Below, in pieces: positions 35,606 through 44,894 of a DNA stretch of 64,000 nt; position 1 is the first letter of the stretch; each line of letters starts with the position of its first letter. A model generated the notes under the pieces. That model was not told the DNA's origin. It was given only the letters and a program-made list of their open reading frames with translations, and did not search any database. Source of the stretch: Alteromonadaceae bacterium M269 (GTDB lineage: Bacteria; Pseudomonadota; Gammaproteobacteria; Enterobacterales; Alteromonadaceae); contig SMNZ01000003.1 in assembly GCA_004353515.1 (NCBI GenBank), forward strand, positions 186,001 through 250,000. Reading direction: 5' to 3'. A program made the position numbers and the translations under genes.

Positions 35606-37879
35606 ATGTTAACTCAACTAAAACGTATTGTTCAGGAATTGAATAAAATTCCTACACTCGATGAGTCAACAGCCTGGTTGGTGAAACGACTTGCAGAAGT
35701 GATGCAAGTCGATTGCTGCACAGTTTACCTAGCCGATTACAAGCTACAACAATTCACCTTGATGGCAACCGAAGGCCTTTCAAAACAGGCTGTAGGTAGT
35801 GTCTTTATTGGATTTAATGAAGGCCTGATTGGCTTAGTTGGCCAGCGTGAAGAACCTATCAATATTGAAGACGCTCAATCTCACCCCCGATTCAAACACT
35901 ATCCTGAAGTTCAGGAAGAAAAGTATTACGCGTTTTTAGGCGTACCCATTATTCACCAACGTAAAGTGTTGGGCGTTATTACGGTGCAGCAAGAAGAGCA
36001 GCGCCGATTTAGTGAAGATGAAGAGGCATTCTTAACTACGCTAGCAGCCCAGATGGCACTAGAAGTGGTTCACACGCAGGCTCGAGGCGGCCTTCATTCC
36101 AACGAACAGAAGCAACTTAAACAGCAACATAGAACGCTAAGAGGGGTTCCTGGCTCTTCTGGTCTTGCTATAGGTATTGGTTATGTCCCCAATGCAAGGC
36201 CCACTATCTCTAATATGATCCTGCGCAGAAGCGCCGATACTGACCGCCAGATTTTTGATTTTAGAGCGGCAGTTAAGCTGACCCGAGAAGAGGTAGATAA
36301 CTTTAGCGAGAAGATGAAAAACGATGTCGCTGAAGACGTACTAGCGATATTTCAGCTTTATCACCATCTTCTCGACGCCAATAGTTTAGGTAACGAAGTC
36401 GAAGAAAAAATTAATGCTGGATGGGATGCGATATCGGCATTAAAGATAGTGGTGGATCATTATTCATCACAATTCCGCGATATGAACGACCCTTACATGA
36501 AAGAACGGGCGGTTGATGTTGAAGATCTAGGTAACCGGTTATTAGTGCATTTGCTAAGAGGGCAGATGTCTGAATCCAAACGGCCCGATGAATTTATTCT
36601 GATAGCCGATGAAGTAACTGCGTCCATGTTGGCTGAGTACTCTGAATCACAACTCAAAGCCGTTATTTCTATGCGGGGTTCTTCCAATTCTCATGCGGCG
36701 ATTTTGGCCAGAGGGATGGGGCTCCCAGCTATTATGGGGCTTTCAGACGTACCTTTGGCAATGCTGGATGGCAAGTTGATTCTATTTGATGGTTATTCTG
36801 GTGAGTTGGTGATTTCGCCAAGCGAGTCAGTGCATCGAGAGTTTGCTCATTTAGTTGCTGAAGAACAAGAGCTCTCAAGCATCATCGCTGAGCAGGCTAT
36901 GTTACCTGCGGTAACACCTGATGACTGCGCGATTGAGTTATTTATTAACACCGGTTTATCGACGGATATTGAGTTGGGGGAAGGTAGCGAAGGGATCGGA
37001 CTTTATCGTACTGAAATTCCTTTTATGCTCAGAGAGCGTTTCCCTTCTGAAACTGAGCAATACAAAATTTACCGCTCTATGCTGGAAGCCTACAGCACAA
37101 AGTTAGTGACTATGCGCTCACTAGATGTAGGTGGTGATAAGCCATTACCTTATTTTCCAATCGTTGAGGAGAATCCATTTTTGGGCTGGCGCGGTATTCG
37201 CCTGACGCTTGATCACCCTGAAATCTTCCTCATCCAGATCCGCGCTATGCTGCGCGCTAGTATTGGGTTGAACAACCTACAAATTATGCTGCCTATGATT
37301 ACTAGTGTTGATGAGGTTATCGAGTCGAATCGCCTGATAAAACAAGCTTATTATGAGGTTAAAGAAGAAGCGCAATCCGCTGGTCTTGCGTTGGTCAAGC
37401 CCAAAGTTGGTGTTATGTTAGAAGTGCCTGCGGTTATTTATCAGCTACCTCTTTTAGTGGATAAAGTGGATTTCTTTTCTGTTGGTAGTAATGACCTCAC
37501 TCAGTATTTGTTAGCGGTTGATCGTAACAATGCGCAGGTTGCAGATTTGTATGATAGCTATCACCCAGCCGTCCTTAATGCTCTAAAACATATCGTTGAA
37601 CAGGCAAATGCGTTATCTATTCCCATCAGTTTATGTGGTGAGCTTGCGGGCGACCCCGGTGGCGCTTTGCTGTTAATGGCGATGGGGTATCGTCAACTCA
37701 GTATGAATAGCCACAACTTGCAAAAGATTAAATGGGTAATCCGCAGTGTTCCGTTAGATTCGGCCAAGATGTTGTTGAATCGTGTATTACTTCAAACTAA
37801 TCCTGCAGATGTTAAGCAGGAAATTAGCTTGTTACTGGAGTCTCAAGGCTTAGGTGGTTTAGTGAGAGCAGGGAAATAA
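35606..37879 (+). CDS. ptsP: Phosphoenolpyruvate-protein phosphotransferase PtsP (enzyme I-Ntr)
   Basis: The first enzyme of the nitrogen-type phosphotransfer system, passing phosphate from PEP to NPr. An N-terminal GAF domain (about residues 5-160) distinguishes it from PtsI. The phospho-His lies in GSSNSHAAILARGMGLP (about residue 363), and the PEP-binding barrel shows YRTEIPFMLRERFPSE, LRSLDVGGDKPLPY-type (here MRSLDVGGDKPLPY) and FSVGSNDLTQYLLAVDRNN. Length 757 is normal. It lies between rppH and lgt. Confidence 0.96.
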   Translation: MLTQLKRIVQELNKIPTLDESTAWLVKRLAEVMQVDCCTVYLADYKLQQFTLMATEGLSKQAVGSVFIGFNEGLIGLVGQREEPINIEDAQSHPRFKHYPEVQEEKYYAFLGVPIIHQRKVLGVITVQQEEQRRFSEDEEAFLTTLAAQMALEVVHTQARGGLHSNEQKQLKQQHRTLRGVPGSSGLAIGIGYVPNARPTISNMILRRSADTDRQIFDFRAAVKLTREEVDNFSEKMKNDVAEDVLAIFQLYHHLLDANSLGNEVEEKINAGWDAISALKIVVDHYSSQFRDMNDPYMKERAVDVEDLGNRLLVHLLRGQMSESKRPDEFILIADEVTASMLAEYSESQLKAVISMRGSSNSHAAILARGMGLPAIMGLSDVPLAMLDGKLILFDGYSGELVISPSESVHREFAHLVAEEQELSSIIAEQAMLPAVTPDDCAIELFINTGLSTDIELGEGSEGIGLYRTEIPFMLRERFPSETEQYKIYRSMLEAYSTKLVTMRSLDVGGDKPLPYFPIVEENPFLGWRGIRLTLDHPEIFLIQIRAMLRASIGLNNLQIMLPMITSVDEVIESNRLIKQAYYEVKEEAQSAGLALVKPKVGVMLEVPAVIYQLPLLVDKVDFFSVGSNDLTQYLLAVDRNNAQVADLYDSYHPAVLNALKHIVEQANALSIPISLCGELAGDPGGALLLMAMGYRQLSMNSHNLQKIKWVIRSVPLDSAKMLLNRVLLQTNPADVKQEISLLLESQGLGGLVRAGK

Positions 37880-37990
37880 TCACGAGACGTAACCAATTGT
37901 TAATCCCGATTGGTATTCGAGACTTAGCAGGCTACAATAGCGCCGCCTTTTCAACCATAAAACAAGGCGTTGCGCCTGGAGCAAGACTAA

Positions 37991-38785
37991 ATGGCAGGTA
38001 GTTACCTTACTTTCCCTGAAATCAGTGCTGAAATATTCACTATAGGCCCAATATCATTGCGCTGGTATGGGTTGATGTATCTTATTGCATTTGCAGCAGC
38101 ATGGTTTTTAGCTAATAAACGTTTAGCAACCCATACTAAATGGAATGAAGAACAGCTAAGTGATCTCCTATTCCAGGGGTTTCTTGGTGTTATTATTGGT
38201 GGCCGAGTCGGTTATGTCCTGTTTTATCACTTTGATTTATTCTTAGCTGACCCCCTCTATTTATTTAAAATTTGGGAAGGCGGCATGTCTTTCCATGGTG
38301 GTTTGCTTGGTGTTGTGACTGCCCTTTGGTTATTTGCTCGTAAACAAAAGGTCTCTCTCTTTGTTGTCGGTGATTTTGTCGCACCTCTTGTCCCTCTCGG
38401 ATTGGGTTTTGGAAGGTTAGGGAACTTCATTAACGCAGAGCTTTGGGGAAGAAAAACAGATGTACCATGGGCGTTTGTTTTTCCAGGCGCTGGGCCTGAC
38501 CCAAGACATCCGTCTCAGCTATATGAAGCGTTTTTGGAAGGCTTCGTTCTCTTTATTATCTTGTGGTATTTCTCAAAGTTATCGAGGCCTGTAGGTGCTG
38601 TTTCTGGGCTATTTTTGATAGGGTATGGAAGTTTCCGGTTTATTGTTGAATATTTCCGTGAACCCGATGCTCATCTTGTTAATGCTGCTCTAGCTGATTT
38701 CATTTCTAGAGGACAGTTATTGTCTTTGCCTATGATTATTGCTGGCTTAGTAATTTTTACTTTGGCCTATCGCCGTCGTCTTTAG
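37991..38785 (+). CDS. lgt: Prolipoprotein diacylglyceryl transferase
   Basis: Attaches diacylglycerol to the lipobox Cys of prolipoproteins such as NlpD encoded in this window. The inner-membrane protein has about seven helices. Signature regions seen are [40 protein letters not shown] (with the essential His), and [14 protein letters not shown] (Arg, Asn and Glu of the active site), then [14 protein letters not shown]. Length 264 is usual. A short stem (agctctttgagct) follows the stop. Confidence 0.96.
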   Translation: MAGSYLTFPEISAEIFTIGPISLRWYGLMYLIAFAAAWFLANKRLATHTKWNEEQLSDLLFQGFLGVIIGGRVGYVLFYHFDLFLADPLYLFKIWEGGMSFHGGLLGVVTALWLFARKQKVSLFVVGDFVAPLVPLGLGFGRLGNFINAELWGRKTDVPWAFVFPGAGPDPRHPSQLYEAFLEGFVLFIILWYFSKLSRPVGAVSGLFLIGYGSFRFIVEYFREPDAHLVNAALADFISRGQLLSLPMIIAGLVIFTLAYRRRL

Positions 38786-38987
38786 ATGGCGGTAGATAGA
38801 GCTCTTTGAGCTATAAGACAAATATCAGCAATTACCTAAACATCCTTAGGGTTTCAATCGAAAGTTCATTGTTGGGAAAAACTGGATAAGAGCTTCCATT
38901 ATCTTAGATTAATGCCAGAGAGGTATTGATAAGTTTCTCGTGTGGCAAATAATATCAATAATGGGTGTTAATTGATGGAGGATGGTC

Positions 38988-39437
38988 TTGAGCAGTCAGT
39001 CAAAAAAACGTAATTACCTACATGACTCAATTGATAGAAAGTTGGTAGCTATATTGCGGCAAGATGCAAGAGCATCGATTTCCAAGCTAGCTGATTTGCT
39101 TCATGTATCCCGAGGAACCGTGCAAAATAGGTTGGACAGGTTGTTATCCTCTGGGGCTATTGTTGGTTTTACGATCAGAGCTCATGATGATTTAGAATCC
39201 GATGTTATTCGAGCTATTATGTCGATAGAAGTTGTTGGTAAGTCAACTACGCAAGTGATAAACAAGCTAAGAGGTATTGCTCCACTTGAAAAGTTACATA
39301 CCACCAATGGGGCGTGGGATTTAGTTGCAGAAATCAGAGCATCAAACTTACAAGAGTTCGATCAGGTGTTACGTGAAGTGCGGGCCATAGATGGCGTACT
39401 CAATAGTGAAACAAGTATCTTACTGAGTACTGTATAA
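38988..39437 (+). CDS. Lrp/AsnC-family transcriptional regulator
   Basis: A 149-residue regulator: an N-terminal winged HTH (DSIDRKLVAILRQDARASISKLADLLHVSRGTVQNRLDRL) and a C-terminal RAM ligand-binding domain (DVIRAIMSIEVVGKSTTQVINKLRGI...VREVRAIDGVLNSETSILL). I place the start at TTG 38988, because GGAGG (38977-38981) is six bases before it, while the ATG at 38982 touches that site. It converges with ctlX, and in other bacteria such a regulator is often paired with this amidinohydrolase; control of ctlX is inference. Confidence 0.9.
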   Translation: MSSQSKKRNYLHDSIDRKLVAILRQDARASISKLADLLHVSRGTVQNRLDRLLSSGAIVGFTIRAHDDLESDVIRAIMSIEVVGKSTTQVINKLRGIAPLEKLHTTNGAWDLVAEIRASNLQEFDQVLREVRAIDGVLNSETSILLSTV

Positions 39438-39485
39438 ATAGCACTTAGCCAAGTTTGCTTCTACAGCCCAAAACTTCGCCTGAAA

Positions 39486-40406
39486 CTACCTCCGAGACAA
39501 GTGAACGCCTGCTAACATACAGCGAATGGAGCCACCGGCTAATTCGATAGCTGACACATCAAGTGGAAGTAATTTTACACTTTGTTCCAATACGCGAATT
39601 TGTTGGCTGGTTAGTGCATTAAAAGCTGTTGAAGAGAGTACCAAGATTCGACCCGAGTTTCCCTGCAGCTCGAAAGCGTTACCACAAAACGAATTGATTT
39701 GTGACTCTGTAAGCGAAATCACCTGTCTACCAAACTGTTTAAAACGTTGAATGATTTGTTCGCGTCTATCACTGTCTGTCATTAAATCAAAGCCGCCCAT
39801 AACGAATTCACTACCAATGCACATCAGGACATTTGTGTGATAGATAGCGACCCCATTTGAGTCTTTTGCTTCGAATACCATAGGCTCATAGTTAAAATGC
39901 GTACAGAAGCGTTCCAATGCATAGGAGTTAGTTCGATTGGATAGAGCAGCATAGGCTACGCGCTCAAGATGATCCAAGACCATGGCGCCAGTACCTTCGA
40001 GATAAAGCTCATCGTGTTCTAAGCCAGAATAATCAATGATATCTTGAACTCTATAATGTGTTTTGAGGTACTCAATAATATCTGTACGTCTCTCTCTACG
40101 GCGGTTTTCCGTATACATCGGATATATTGCGATTTGTCCTCCGCTGTGTGTAGAAAACCAATTATTAGGGAAGACTGAATCTGGTGTTTCATCCGAATCA
40201 TCTTCAAAGAGGTGGACACTCACACCTTCGTTAACGAGTGTTTTCTCAACAGCAGTGACTTGTTGATAAGCGAGCTCTTTCAGGTGTTGTTGGTTTTGAC
40301 CTGCTTGTGTTTGAAAGTGATTGTCTTGCCTTGTTTCTTCGTTAGGGTAAAAGTGATGAGGGCGGATCATAACAACCGATGAAGGTGCTTGTGGATACAT
40401 TGTCAT
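39486..40406 (-). CDS. ctlX: Citrulline utilization hydrolase CtlX, arginine deiminase superfamily
   Basis: A 306-residue amidinotransferase-fold hydrolase. Motifs in order: PDSVFPNNWFSTH (the DxVFxNNWF substrate loop), GTGAMVLDHLERVAYAALSNRT (with His), IYHTNVLMCIG (catalytic His), and the nucleophile Cys in GGSIRCMLAGVHL near the C-terminus. CtlX is proposed to act on citrulline-type guanidino or ureido compounds. A DDAH-like role cannot be excluded. The 5' 122 bases and the promoter region are duplicated 12.4 kb away at 52713-53076. Confidence 0.9.
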   Translation of the reverse strand: MTMYPQAPSSVVMIRPHHFYPNEETRQDNHFQTQAGQNQQHLKELAYQQVTAVEKTLVNEGVSVHLFEDDSDETPDSVFPNNWFSTHSGGQIAIYPMYTENRRRERRTDIIEYLKTHYRVQDIIDYSGLEHDELYLEGTGAMVLDHLERVAYAALSNRTNSYALERFCTHFNYEPMVFEAKDSNGVAIYHTNVLMCIGSEFVMGGFDLMTDSDRREQIIQRFKQFGRQVISLTESQINSFCGNAFELQGNSGRILVLSSTAFNALTSQQIRVLEQSVKLLPLDVSAIELAGGSIRCMLAGVHLSRR

Positions 40407-40648
40407 TATAAAGTCTCCATCTGGCTTATTTTTCGTGTGAGCTTAAACATCTATTCAACAGTTATGAAAATAGTATTGGATAGTTTTCTCATGGAGTCGG
40501 TGCTCATCTATTTTAGCGCAGTACTTAGCCGAATAGCTGCTGATTAATTTTAGATGATCATATCTGGATATGGCGATATTCAAAATGGCAAAAAATAATA
40601 TGTTTTTATCAATTTTTAATCATTTTGATAGGTTTCTATGGCAATTTG
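40285..40648. repeat. Flanking direct repeat, left copy (5' end of ctlX plus upstream region)
   Basis: The 364 bases match 52713-53076 in the same orientation with no net insertion or deletion (constant offset 12428) and about 17 mismatches counted by eye, roughly 95% identity. This copy contains the authentic start of ctlX (40406). The two copies bracket the lanthipeptide island. Confidence 0.95.
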
Positions 40649-40684
40649 CCCTCAAATAGCAATTTATTTACTCCTTAGCGGTCA

Positions 40685-41260
40685 TATTATGTTTAGGCAA
40701 GTGTTCTAGTAACCTCAGGCCCGACGGCAGGTTTTGACTCCTTCCATTGAACGGAAGTGACCGGATATTTTTTGCCACACCTTCGTAACTTTGATTTCGT
40801 TTTCGCCGAGGTTATCGGTAGCGTTGATGATAGTCTTGTACTCGAGCTTTTGTCACTGTGCCATCACAGATCAGACTTATTTCACTAAGCAAACCTATCA
40901 TACTTTTGACCGCGCTCCGTATCTGGGTGAAATAGAGTCCGTTTTTATGATGCAGTACAATGTAACCGTTTGTGTTTCTATCGATGTTGTTAATGCTGGT
41001 ACTTAAGAGGATAGTAAATACTGTTCAAAGTGATTCTGTATCCGGTAATAGAATAACAATTGGTATTGAGATAGAGAGAGCACATGTGCTTTCAGCGAAT
41101 GGCCATATTGAGTGGCGCTGGTCACACCCACAGGAAAGGGAGCGGCCATATCTAGTGCCTGGCATTTTTCAGGAACGTGATAGTGATAATCACCTGAAGG
41201 TAATTGCAAATAGTCAACAGAAAGCGATTCGATATTGTCGAGGGCATCCGCTTGGTACAA
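40685..41260 (-). pseudogene. Decayed IS66-family transposase
   Basis: Two transposase fragments remain on the minus strand. 41260-41003 encodes the region PFPVGVTSATQYGHSLKAHV followed by LSLSQYQLLFYYRI, matching the IS66 block FPxGVxAPVQYGxxLKAxAVYLxQYQLLPYxR. Around 40815-40690 another frame reads NLGENEIKVTKVWQKISGHF then RSMEGVKT, matching the IS66 C-terminus (NxxERDIRMxKVxQKISGxFRS). The catalytic middle is lost, and stops and frameshifts are present. It marks the left edge of the accessory island, next to the direct repeat. No intact tnpB or tnpC is seen. Confidence 0.75.
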
Positions 41261-41376
41261 TATTGAGACTAATCACTAAATTTCACTCCATGCGCTAGCG
41301 ATAGTCGAATTAATAGATAAAGTTGAGAGGTTTAAGCGGACAAATCGATCATGCTGAATAGTTACAGAACTAAAAG

Positions 41377-41404
41377 AAAGCCCAGAGTTGAAGCTCCAGG
41401 CTTT
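41377..41404 (-). terminator. Stem-loop after the lanthipeptide precursor gene
   Basis: Arms aaagcccagag (41377-41387) and ctccaggcttt (41394-41404) form a stem with a small internal mismatch and a six-base loop. It begins seven bases after the precursor stop codon and a T-containing stretch (cttttag) follows on the minus strand. It should end the lan operon. Confidence 0.7.
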
Positions 41405-41410
41405 TACTCG

Positions 41411-41581
41411 CTAAAATGGGTTTAAAGATGGACCCGTTGATGAGCAAGTTACTGAGCATGTATCACCACATGAATCTGGACATGATAATACACATCCACC
41501 GGTTACATTTTCTTCAAACTCAGCATCTAAAAGCTTAGGCGCTTCATTATTGATATTATTTAATTTTTCAAATTTTTTCAT
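41411..41581 (-). CDS. Class II lanthipeptide precursor peptide (LanA)
   Basis: A 56-residue ORF. The leader (residues 1-29) starts MKKFEKLNNINNEAPKLLDA, is acidic near its end (EFEENV) and finishes in a double-glycine site, VTGG. The core (residues 30-56) has Cys at 30, 34, 38, 42 and 46. Ser33, Ser37, Thr41 and Thr45 stand directly before the last four of these, and further Ser/Thr lie at 43, 47, 48, 49 and 52. This is the expected substrate for LanM (dehydration and thioether rings) and for the C39 peptidase of LanT. AAGGAAG stands about six bases before the ATG. It is the last gene of the operon and has its own promoter candidate. Confidence 0.88.
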   Translation of the reverse strand: MKKFEKLNNINNEAPKLLDAEFEENVTGGCVLSCPDSCGDTCSVTCSSTGPSLNPF

Positions 41582-41613
41582 TTTTACTTCCTTAATTTAA
41601 ACGATTTCTCGTT

Positions 41614-41639
41614 ATTATAACAGTTCGCGTAAATCGAAC
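41614..41639 (-). promoter_or_regulatory. Candidate promoter and palindromic operator of the precursor gene
   Basis: On the minus strand a perfect TATAAT (41619-41614) lies 33 bases before the precursor ATG. Directly upstream is the inverted repeat GTTCG-cgtaaat-CGAAC (41623-41639), placed in the -35/-10 spacer where a repressor or activator could act. No good -35 box is seen, which would suit an activator-dependent promoter. Confidence 0.5.
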
Positions 41640-41774
41640 ACTTTTATAAGCCATTAAACTGTTGCTAGCATAATGGATTACCCCTATCCTTTGATCCTTT
41701 ATTAAAATCACCACGAACAAAAAAATCAAAGTTTAAAATGGTTAAATATGAAAGTAGCTATAGTTACTTATAGC

Positions 41775-44210
41775 TTATTTGTATTTAATCACTGATATTG
41801 GGTTAATATTATTGACACGATTTGAAACTATTGCAATAGTTATTATGGAGATAATTAAGTAAAAAATATAACCAATTAATAGCCCTGAAAAGCTGGTGTA
41901 TTCAAAAACAATAGCTGCGTCTGAAATTTTTGAAAGAGCAAAAAAAAGCAGGATAGTTATCAAGCTAAATGCAAATACTAAGATTGGTTGTCGAGAAACA
42001 TTTGCAAATATAGTTCTTCTATTGCAACCACAGATCATTTTTATTGCAAAATCTTTAACTTTATTCTCCACCTGAAGAGATAGTATAAAATAAGTGCTTA
42101 TTGCTAATGTAATACTTATGATAATGATTAATGATAATAGAAAATAGAAAGCTCTTACTTCGCTATCGTACTGCAAATCAATCAGCTGCTTCATTGTATT
42201 GACGTGTACTGGTGCTGCACTTAGCGCATCCTCTACTGTGTTTCTCAACTTATCTTTATAGTCTCGTTGACCGCTATCATTAAAAATTATTCTAGCAGTT
42301 CCTTGGAAAAAGAATCCGTGAGCAAACATGATTGGTGTAGAAGGAGTTGTGCCTCTCTTGAATTCAAAATCGTTCACTACCCCTGAAATAGTTGCAGACA
42401 CCGCACTGTTAAACCACATAAATGTTATCGATTGCCCAATTGCAGTATCCGGTGTTTTATAACCAAGGGACTTGATGAACCCTTCATTCACTATTACTCC
42501 TGATGTTGCTCCATCTTGAGTCCATCGCCAGAGAGTGGCCGGTCGGCTGTCAGAAAAGTCACTACCTGCAAGCAACTTAAGTCCTAATGCCTCTATAATA
42601 TTCGATCCTGAACCAATAATTGGTGCCTGTTGGAGTCTAAAATCGATGCCAGGCCGCCTTATGTTTTGACCTGTCATATTAAATTCATCAGTTAATGTTT
42701 GCTCAGCAATTGTTACTGCTGCACTTGGTGAAGAAGCAATTAGAGATTGCTTAATACGCTCAAAATTTTTGTTGATAGTTTTATAATTAAGCTGTTCAGT
42801 TACATATCCACCTACAGCAAAACCTAGGTCTTTGCTCCGCTCTTTTTCGATATTCCGCCAAGCACCATGTGCTAAAGCAATGACTAGTACAAATACCGAA
42901 ACTTGAAAGACTAACACTGGATAGCTAATTTTTGTCTTGAGGCTTGTACCATTGTTATTTATGTCTGTTATTCGCTCCAATAACATTTCGTTGGATGTTA
43001 ACCATATGAAAGCTAACGTGCTTATTGTCGATAGAACAATTACAAACGCCGCTAAGATAACAACATTACTCATGGAAAAAATATCAACTACCGAGATATC
43101 TATGAAGTTAGAGCTACTGACAAAGAGAAATGCAATTGACTGGCCTAATATTCCTCCAATCATAAAAAATAGTATGTTTTCATAGAAAAAAAACAAAAAT
43201 TGGTTACTTCTTGTTTGACCAGTCAACTCATTTACAGATAGCGACGCTCTTCGTTTCGCCAATACACTTAAGTAAATATTTAAGTGATTTGTTACAGTGA
43301 CTAAGATCAGTAAAGCTAGTACAAACATCGCCGTGTAGTTTACGTATTTTGATCCTGGCTCCTTGTATTCTCCCACGATCGACGGATTTAAATGAATATC
43401 ACTTATCGGCTGAAGCTCATATGTTATATCTCCCTGACCACCATTCCTTTGCCTGAACCCATCGCGTAATTCAGATGTAATAACTTCAACACTTTTCCCT
43501 TTCGAGATTGTTATATAAGTAGAAAATAAGTTGGCTGTGTATAAGTTATCGAACACTCTAGGGTAGGCTAAGCGATAGTTCTCAATAGAAAAAAGAATTT
43601 TGAAATTTAAATGCGTATTATTGGGGAGTTCATCAAATACACCTATTATCGTAAAATCGGAAACTCCATCACCTATTTTGATAGATAAAACTTCACCAAT
43701 ACTATCTCTGCTGTTGAAGAATCTCTCTTCAGTACTTTTGGAAATAATAACTGTGCCTGGTTCAGATATTTTCTGGCCCGAAGACCTAATAAAACGAAGA
43801 TCAAACATTTCGGGAACCTGAGGAGACACAGCTCTAGGTTGAATATCTTTAATTTCTGTATTATCAATAATTAAAGATACGTTAGGTGAATCTGATTGGA
43901 TTGCACCATAAAGAAAGTTATTTTTACCTATTATTCTCTCAAGTTCTGGTTGCAAAGCTGGCGAAGTGACACCTATATTTGCGCGCTCGGGGGGAGTATT
44001 CTCGAATCTAGCCCAATTTAAACGATATGTAGTGTCTTTTTTGCTATTCCAACTCTCATAAGTCGACTCGCCGACAACAAAATTAACACAAAGAAGTGCC
44101 ACACCTAGTGCGATTAACAAATTGAGAAGTATGAGTGCTAAGCTACTTTTACTTGTCAGCCAAAACTTGGTAGATGCGATAATTTGGACTTTAAAGTAAT
44201 CTAAAGTCAT
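41775..44210 (-). CDS. MacB-like ABC transporter permease (two FtsX domains)
   Basis: An 811-residue inner-membrane permease. One helix near residues 22-43, a large periplasmic MacB_PCD-like region, an FtsX block at about 290-450 (FVLALLILVTVTNHLNIYLSVLAKRRASLSVNELTG), a second periplasmic region and a second FtsX block at the end. This duplicated layout is usual for putative bacteriocin or ABC-exporter permeases. Its start overlaps the ATPase stop by four bases (ATGA). With the ATPase and the HlyD-type adaptor it forms a MacAB-like unit, plausibly for self-immunity or for export of the mature lanthipeptide. Confidence 0.85.
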   Translation of the reverse strand: MTLDYFKVQIIASTKFWLTSKSSLALILLNLLIALGVALLCVNFVVGESTYESWNSKKDTTYRLNWARFENTPPERANIGVTSPALQPELERIIGKNNFLYGAIQSDSPNVSLIIDNTEIKDIQPRAVSPQVPEMFDLRFIRSSGQKISEPGTVIISKSTEERFFNSRDSIGEVLSIKIGDGVSDFTIIGVFDELPNNTHLNFKILFSIENYRLAYPRVFDNLYTANLFSTYITISKGKSVEVITSELRDGFRQRNGGQGDITYELQPISDIHLNPSIVGEYKEPGSKYVNYTAMFVLALLILVTVTNHLNIYLSVLAKRRASLSVNELTGQTRSNQFLFFFYENILFFMIGGILGQSIAFLFVSSSNFIDISVVDIFSMSNVVILAAFVIVLSTISTLAFIWLTSNEMLLERITDINNNGTSLKTKISYPVLVFQVSVFVLVIALAHGAWRNIEKERSKDLGFAVGGYVTEQLNYKTINKNFERIKQSLIASSPSAAVTIAEQTLTDEFNMTGQNIRRPGIDFRLQQAPIIGSGSNIIEALGLKLLAGSDFSDSRPATLWRWTQDGATSGVIVNEGFIKSLGYKTPDTAIGQSITFMWFNSAVSATISGVVNDFEFKRGTTPSTPIMFAHGFFFQGTARIIFNDSGQRDYKDKLRNTVEDALSAAPVHVNTMKQLIDLQYDSEVRAFYFLLSLIIIISITLAISTYFILSLQVENKVKDFAIKMICGCNRRTIFANVSRQPILVFAFSLITILLFFALSKISDAAIVFEYTSFSGLLIGYIFYLIISIITIAIVSNRVNNINPISVIKYK

Positions 44211-44872
44211 ATTAACTTACCATCTGACATTTCAAGTATTTTGTTGCCGAGTGAACGCTCCTCTTCCGAATGCGTCACTAAGAAAATTGTTGTTCCTTGA
44301 GCATTAAGCTGTTTCATTAATTCAAGAACATTATTCCCGTTAGCTGTGTCTAGGTTTCCTGTTGGTTCATCAGCAAAAAGGATAGCTGGTGAATGTATAA
44401 TTGCTCTCGCGATAGCCGTCCTTTGCTTCTGACCACCTGAGAGCTGCGACGGGTAGTGGTCTTTTCTATGTCCCATGTCTATTTTATCAAGTAAATCAGT
44501 GACTTTCTTATTTGCTTCGCCGGAGTTCATACCTCCGTAAATCAGAGGCAGCCTGACATTCTCTGTCACTGTCAACTCAGGTATCAAATGAAATTCTTGA
44601 AATACGATCCCAGTCTCTTTGGCACGTAGTTGATTCATTTCTTTTCTACTTAAATTGTCCACCCTATTCCCTGAGAAGTAATATTCACCTGAATCAAGGT
44701 CATCAAGCATAGCAATACAGTGAAGAAGCGTTGATTTCCCTCCCCCTGATTTCCCATGAAGAACACAAAAATCACCTTTTTCAATACTTAACGAAACGTT
44801 GTTAACTGCCACGGTATTGACATACTTTGTTCGATAAAACTTTTCGCAGTTCTTCAATTCCAATAACGACAT
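44207..44872 (-). CDS. MacB/LolD-type ABC transporter ATP-binding protein
   Basis: A 221-residue ATPase partner of the FtsX permease. Walker A is HGKSGGGKSTLLHCIAMLD, the Q-loop lies in IVFQEFHLIPELTVTENVRLPL, the signature is QLSGGQKQRTAIARA, and Walker B with the next Glu is ILFADEPTGNLD; the H-loop is LVTHSEE. All catalytic elements are intact. It overlaps the permease gene and follows the adaptor gene by 22 bases, all on one strand in the lanthipeptide operon. Confidence 0.93.
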   Translation of the reverse strand: MSLLELKNCEKFYRTKYVNTVAVNNVSLSIEKGDFCVLHGKSGGGKSTLLHCIAMLDDLDSGEYYFSGNRVDNLSRKEMNQLRAKETGIVFQEFHLIPELTVTENVRLPLIYGGMNSGEANKKVTDLLDKIDMGHRKDHYPSQLSGGQKQRTAIARAIIHSPAILFADEPTGNLDTANGNNVLELMKQLNAQGTTIFLVTHSEEERSLGNKILEMSDGKLI

Positions 44873-44894
44873 AACTTTGTATTACCTAATTTAT

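Noticed and set aside
40791-41298. Plus-strand ORFs of 71 and 108 codons beside ctlX
   Set aside because: They lie opposite the IS66 transposase remnant, whose minus-strand translation is clearly recognisable, so the plus-strand frames are shadows.
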